Source: Thuidium tamariscinum
Lineage: Eukaryota > Streptophyta > Bryopsida > Hypnales > Thuidiaceae
DNA: 64,000 bases
NCBI GenBank assembly: GCA_947034885.2
Contig: OX344752.2
Location: 13,764,001-13,828,000 of the forward strand
Direction of reading: 5' to 3'
Shown here: positions 60,544 through 64,000 of the stretch, in pieces
Numbering within the stretch: position 1 is the first letter of the stretch
Layout of the letters: each line of letters opens with the position of its first letter
Position numbers and translations under genes: made by a program
Notes under the pieces: generated by a model
What the model was told of the DNA's origin: nothing
Databases searched by the model: none
Seen by the model: the letters and a program-made list of their open reading frames with translations, nothing else

Positions 60544-60796
60544 AGTATAGACTAGTATGCCTTGTGTCAATGCCATTGTTAGAACTAAAGTAAAAGTAAT
60601 TTTCTAATTTCTGAAAACCATAAAAACTTTGAAATTTAATAACTTTCACATCGTAGGTGGAAACACCACGAAACCAAGACCGTGCACCCCTCCTCATCGA
60701 GAGCTTTCTAACAATACCAAGTAGATGGCGGATGCATGGATTGAGAGATTTCAACGTGACAAACTAAACAAAACAAAACAAACTACCTATCTTAAA
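60544..60796 (-). repeat. Dispersed repeat 'R', copy C
   Basis: Starts AGTATAGACTAGTATGCC and ends at CTATCTTAAAGTATAG, so the 7-bp AGTATAG begins both this unit and the DNA after it. The minus-strand frame (60754-60533) is open and resembles copy D in a KVIxFQSFYG and KLENYFYF stretch. Confidence 0.75.
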
Positions 60797-61217
60797 GTAT
60801 AGATGGATGATTGTATTACTACTCAAAGATTAATTGTAAACCACAAACTTGGGCTTGCAACAGACTAAGTAAACTTTTTTCCACAACAGAGCATGGTGCT
60901 TAGAGATGAGATGGCGCATTCACAAGCAAATTTGGGGATCAATCCTATAAGAAGATTTCCGGTTAGTTTAGAAGATTGCAAGTTCTCAAATGTTGGGAAC
61001 ACATTGGGAACATAGGGAACACTATGTTGATATAGTCGAGCGATTGCCACATCAAAAAATATGAATTAATTAAATATTTTAATTAATTATTAAATATTTC
61101 TAAAATCATTTTTGAAAAAATTTATTTTCTTGCTTTTTAATACATTTTGAAGTTCTTTGGAACTTAATTTTTTTTTTTTCAAAATTCAAAAATTCAGATC
61201 AGCAGGGGTTGGTCTGT
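60797..61217. other. AT-rich spacer
   Basis: Nothing is recognised beyond the R-repeat junction. Confidence 0.45.
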
Positions 61218-61650
61218 AGGAGTGGGAACCCTCGTCTCCAGCCAGCCTCGAGTTTGAGGGAGGGCTCTGCTGATCTGGGCCCTTCAGTGCATTGACGGAC
61301 CTGATGCAAGGACGTGACACGATATGATTTTGGGGAGCGCATTAAATAATACATCAAAACCCTCAAGGAAAACGCTGAAATTTTTAATTTTTTTAATTTT
61401 TAATTTTTTTCAAATTTTTAATTCAAATTCAGATGCAGATACCTTAAATTAGCAAGGGGAATCCCAAACATACCAAAAAAACCCAACACAAATATAAACC
61501 CCAAACCCTTGTCAACCCCTAGTAAAATGAGATTTACCATGCTGCCCAGGCAACCTTCCCTCCATCTGGTCCGTCAATGGCGTGGAGGGCCCAGATGGAG
61601 GGAGTCCTCCCTCAAACTTGAGGCTGCCTGGTTGCTATGAGTGGGAACAG
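61218..61650. mobile_element. GC-rich long-TIR element
   Basis: The left arm of about 85 bp (GAGTGGGAACC, CCTCGAGTTTGAGGGAGG, CTGGGCCCTT, GCATTGACGGACC) is repeated inverted at the right (GGTCCGTCAATGGC, AGGGCCCAG, CCTCCCTCAAACTTGAGG, GAGTGGGAAC). The AT-rich centre matches 55982-56223 inverted. Long TIRs suggest a Mutator-like MITE, but no 9-bp target duplication was identified. Confidence 0.7.
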
Positions 61651-63059
61651 TTTCAGGGAACAGCCCTAAAATGGTCTTCCAGGAACCCACAAATCCTCTT
61701 ATGGTTGGTGGAATTCCATTTTTCGCTTGGTTAAGCCTGCTCCCCGTCAAGCTTCAGGGTCACAATTCACAAAGCTAGTCTGTGATGCAAACTTGTGCAG
61801 TACTCAATGTTGAAATCATTCACGGCTAGTGGAGTCAGAGATAGGATCTTCAGGAAGAGGCCGGATCCAATTCAAAGCCTCTCAAGGACTTGCATTGAGA
61901 AGCGATATGCTGGGTTTAGGATTTACAGATCTGGAGGATCCGATGGAGTTCAATAGCTTAAATTCAACTCAGGTGAGGATGAATTCAATGAGGTGCCGCC
62001 ATGTCCTGAACGTCAATTCCAAGACCCGTATTCGTAGTTTCAGATCGATAGCACAGACGGAGAGTAACTTACTTGATGCTGAAGTTTGGTTTCACGGTTT
62101 CCAGCACGCATGCCGTTACCGGACATCCGCTTGCAGCTAGCACTACTCTAACGAATACAACCGCTACACCGAAGATCAGGCAAAAACTGGAGCGTGATTC
62201 AAGTTATATACTGTACAGCTGTTTCAATTATTGTTGGGTCTTCTTGGGATTCAAGTGGGATTCTTGCCATGGATTGCATGTTTTGGACATCATACGTGTG
62301 ACTATGGTCAACTATGAAATTTCAATGTGCTGCAATGATGTGTACCAAAAATGAACCCTAGGCTTCATGTTAGGCAAAAACTCCAATGGATCGGTAAATG
62401 GACTACGTAGTCCGATAATAACGGTAAAGGGGTTCAAATTGTTTAAATCTTTTATGGGAACGCAGGTGTCATATGACGGTAACCTGTACTGCCGAAGCCA
62501 TTTATAATGTTCTTGTTGCCCTTGTCATAGAAATTGCTTACCAACTAACAGAAAAAATCTTTGGAAGAGGAATGGCATTGCCTGTGCCCTTTCAGCGATT
62601 AGTTCACACTGGCACAATTTAGTCCAAATACCAAGACACTGTACGTCATTTTGACTGAACATTTGGCAGATATCAACCCTTTCTTTCTTACTTTCTTTCT
62701 ATTTTTTTTTATACAAAGATATCAACCCTTTCGTTGCCCTGAATGAATGACGTTTCACGTGCTGGTGCAATGGAAAAGGCCAATAACTTCGCACCATTTT
62801 CTTCAGAAATCGTGGCTGTTATTGGTAAGCAATCTCTCTTCTGCTGCAGAATCCAGAAACCAGCGTCACACAGCTCTTGCTCCACCAATACTCGCACAAT
62901 CTTGACGCTGAATGGTTTGTTAGAAGTGCTCTGCACTCTTGACTGGCAACAGGGTTACAGGGGCTGATAAGAAAAAACCGGAGAGCACGTCTCGCAAATC
63001 ACGATGCACAAGCAGTTGCTATGCCATCCACTATGTACCGTCGTATCTGAAATCTGCAA
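61651..63059. other. Spacer with unassigned open frames
   Basis: It is moderately GC-rich. A 103-codon plus-strand frame at 61829-62140 has no recognised domain; it could be a gene fragment. The right side merges into the B3 copy 3 downstream flank. Confidence 0.3.
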
Positions 63060-63729
63060 ATACAGTATTCAGCTCACTACAAACTGCTTACCATGATGCA
63101 GTAATCCTTTCCGGATTCACAAGAATGCTGCCATCTGAAATTCAGAATGCCGGCATCCACGAGGGCAAGCCTCAGAAATTGACACCCTAACATAACAAAA
63201 GACAGGAAAGAGGCAAATGGATTAACTCATTGGCTCATGATTCAAATTCCAGAAGAGCACGTGAGAATGAGCTCTCTGCCATTTGTCTACAGTGGTTGCT
63301 GCTGTTGCGACAACTTCAAACTGCTGGCGTTTAGACTAGAACTGACGCAAGAATCAGTCAAACAGACCTAATTAGAGGCCGAAATGATCAGAGCATGGGC
63401 TCTCACATTGACCCGAACATTTCACTTCCTACAACACCTCCCGGCAACTAGCTTATCAAGCATACATCGAAATAGAAATCAACCCGAAAATAAACAGAAA
63501 GAATAAAAGAGAAATAAGGAGATTCTAACACTGAATTCACCTACTCTAACAGCATGTTCCTCATCAAGACTGTGAATATGTGCACATAGGGATGGAAGCA
63601 GGTTGTTTGTACGGTGCAAATCACATCGAAATTAATCAAAATGGGGAAGAAAATGTCCTCTTCCGGTTGTCAAGAGCTAGTCAGAAATGTTCAACTCAGT
63701 TGCAATGTGCTGACGGTTCTTGAACCCAC
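63060..63729 (-). repeat. Downstream flank of B3 copy 3
   Basis: It is homologous to about 42990-43620 in the same order and at a similar distance from the B3 stop codon. Landmarks are AATGCTGCCATCTGAAATT, GAGGGCAAGC, CAGTCAAACA, GAGCATGGGC and TTCCTCATCAAGACTGTGA. Confidence 0.65.
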
Positions 63730-63978
63730 CTAAGAAATTTTTCGAACCACAAAGTAAGAATTAGCCACAAGTGAAAACTGAAGCTTGTGTCCTTGCTTTA
63801 AGCCATTGTCGTGCACGAATCTGCTCCATTCACGAGTATTGCAGTATACCTTGAGATGATCATCTGGCCTGCGACGACAAGTTATAACATAGTTTCGAGA
63901 ATTTTCATGTATACCTTGAAATTTGATAGAATCGAGAACCTGCCCGCCGTGGGTCCTTATGAAGTCCCTCGGAAACTC
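63730..63978 (-). CDS. REM-like B3 protein, last exon (B3 copy 3, partial)
   Basis: This exon begins after an acceptor (CACGCAG) at 63978 and ends at TAG (63730-63732), coding for 82 residues in phase 0 like exon 3 of the other two copies. It is a complete second B3 domain: EFPRDFIRTHGGQ, then FQGIHENSRNYVITCRRRP, REWSRFVHDNGLKQGHKLQF and a VVRKI end. It is closer to copy 2 than to copy 1 in these stretches. The earlier exons, with the first B3 domain and linker, lie beyond the right edge. Confidence 0.82.
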   Translation of the reverse strand, partial: EFPRDFIRTHGGQVLDSIKFQGIHENSRNYVITCRRRPDDHLKVYCNTREWSRFVHDNGLKQGHKLQFSLVANSYFVVRKIS

Positions 63979-64000
63979 CTGCGTGTGTAAAGAGAAGACA

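Noticed and set aside
1..64000. CRISPR arrays, bacterial operons or organellar genes
   Set aside because: No direct-repeat/spacer array is seen, genes are spliced, and there are no rRNA, tRNA or photosystem genes as in organelle DNA.

Overview
The window reads as nuclear DNA of a land plant. The genes have GT-AG introns and plant-only domain architectures: a plastid-type transaldolase, a phytocyanin, a class III peroxidase, REM-like B3 proteins and an SPPL1-type intramembrane protease. The AT-rich spacers are packed with short non-autonomous DNA transposons. The species cannot be fixed from the sequence; a bryophyte or lycophyte is my guess only.

Layout. 1-3.2 kb: ends of small terminal-inverted-repeat (TIR) elements. 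3.27-5.52 kb (-): a complete three-exon SPPL1 gene with a small transposon in intron 1. 7.66-11.05 kb (+): a transaldolase gene with a CT-rich leader, a leader intron and seven coding exons (436 residues). 12.6-17.0 kb: dense repeats, including a retroposed mRNA end nested in a TIR element. 19.6-23.8 kb: a head-to-head pair, phytocyanin (-) and secretory peroxidase (+), both carrying Ala-Pro-Val modules typical of arabinogalactan proteins. 24.6-26.6 kb (-), 43.8-45.1 kb (-) and 63.7 kb to the right edge (-): three paralogous two-B3-domain genes about 19-20 kb apart. The first has a linker expanded by tandem repeats. The second has an in-frame stop before its second B3 domain. The third is cut by the window edge. 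The DNA just downstream of copies 2 and 3 is also homologous, and a relic of it lies alone near 32.8 kb.

The rest (27-43 kb and 46-62 kb) is almost gene-free and is a mosaic of repeats. The main set begins TTAACCCCTAAAGG and ends in its inverse. It includes two collinear 0.92-0.96 kb subfamilies and several 0.2 kb families. One copy (59621-60543) sits exactly at a TTAA whose unoccupied counterpart survives in the neighbouring repeat unit, so the target duplication is TTAA, as in piggyBac-type transposons. Others are CACTA elements (one a near-perfect 202-bp palindrome, one nested inside another) with 3-bp target duplications, TA-flanked elements, and a 250-bp repeat present four times.

The genes do not form one pathway. 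Transaldolase belongs to carbon metabolism, SPPL1 to membrane proteolysis, phytocyanin and peroxidase to the cell wall or apoplast, and the B3 proteins are probable DNA-binding regulators.
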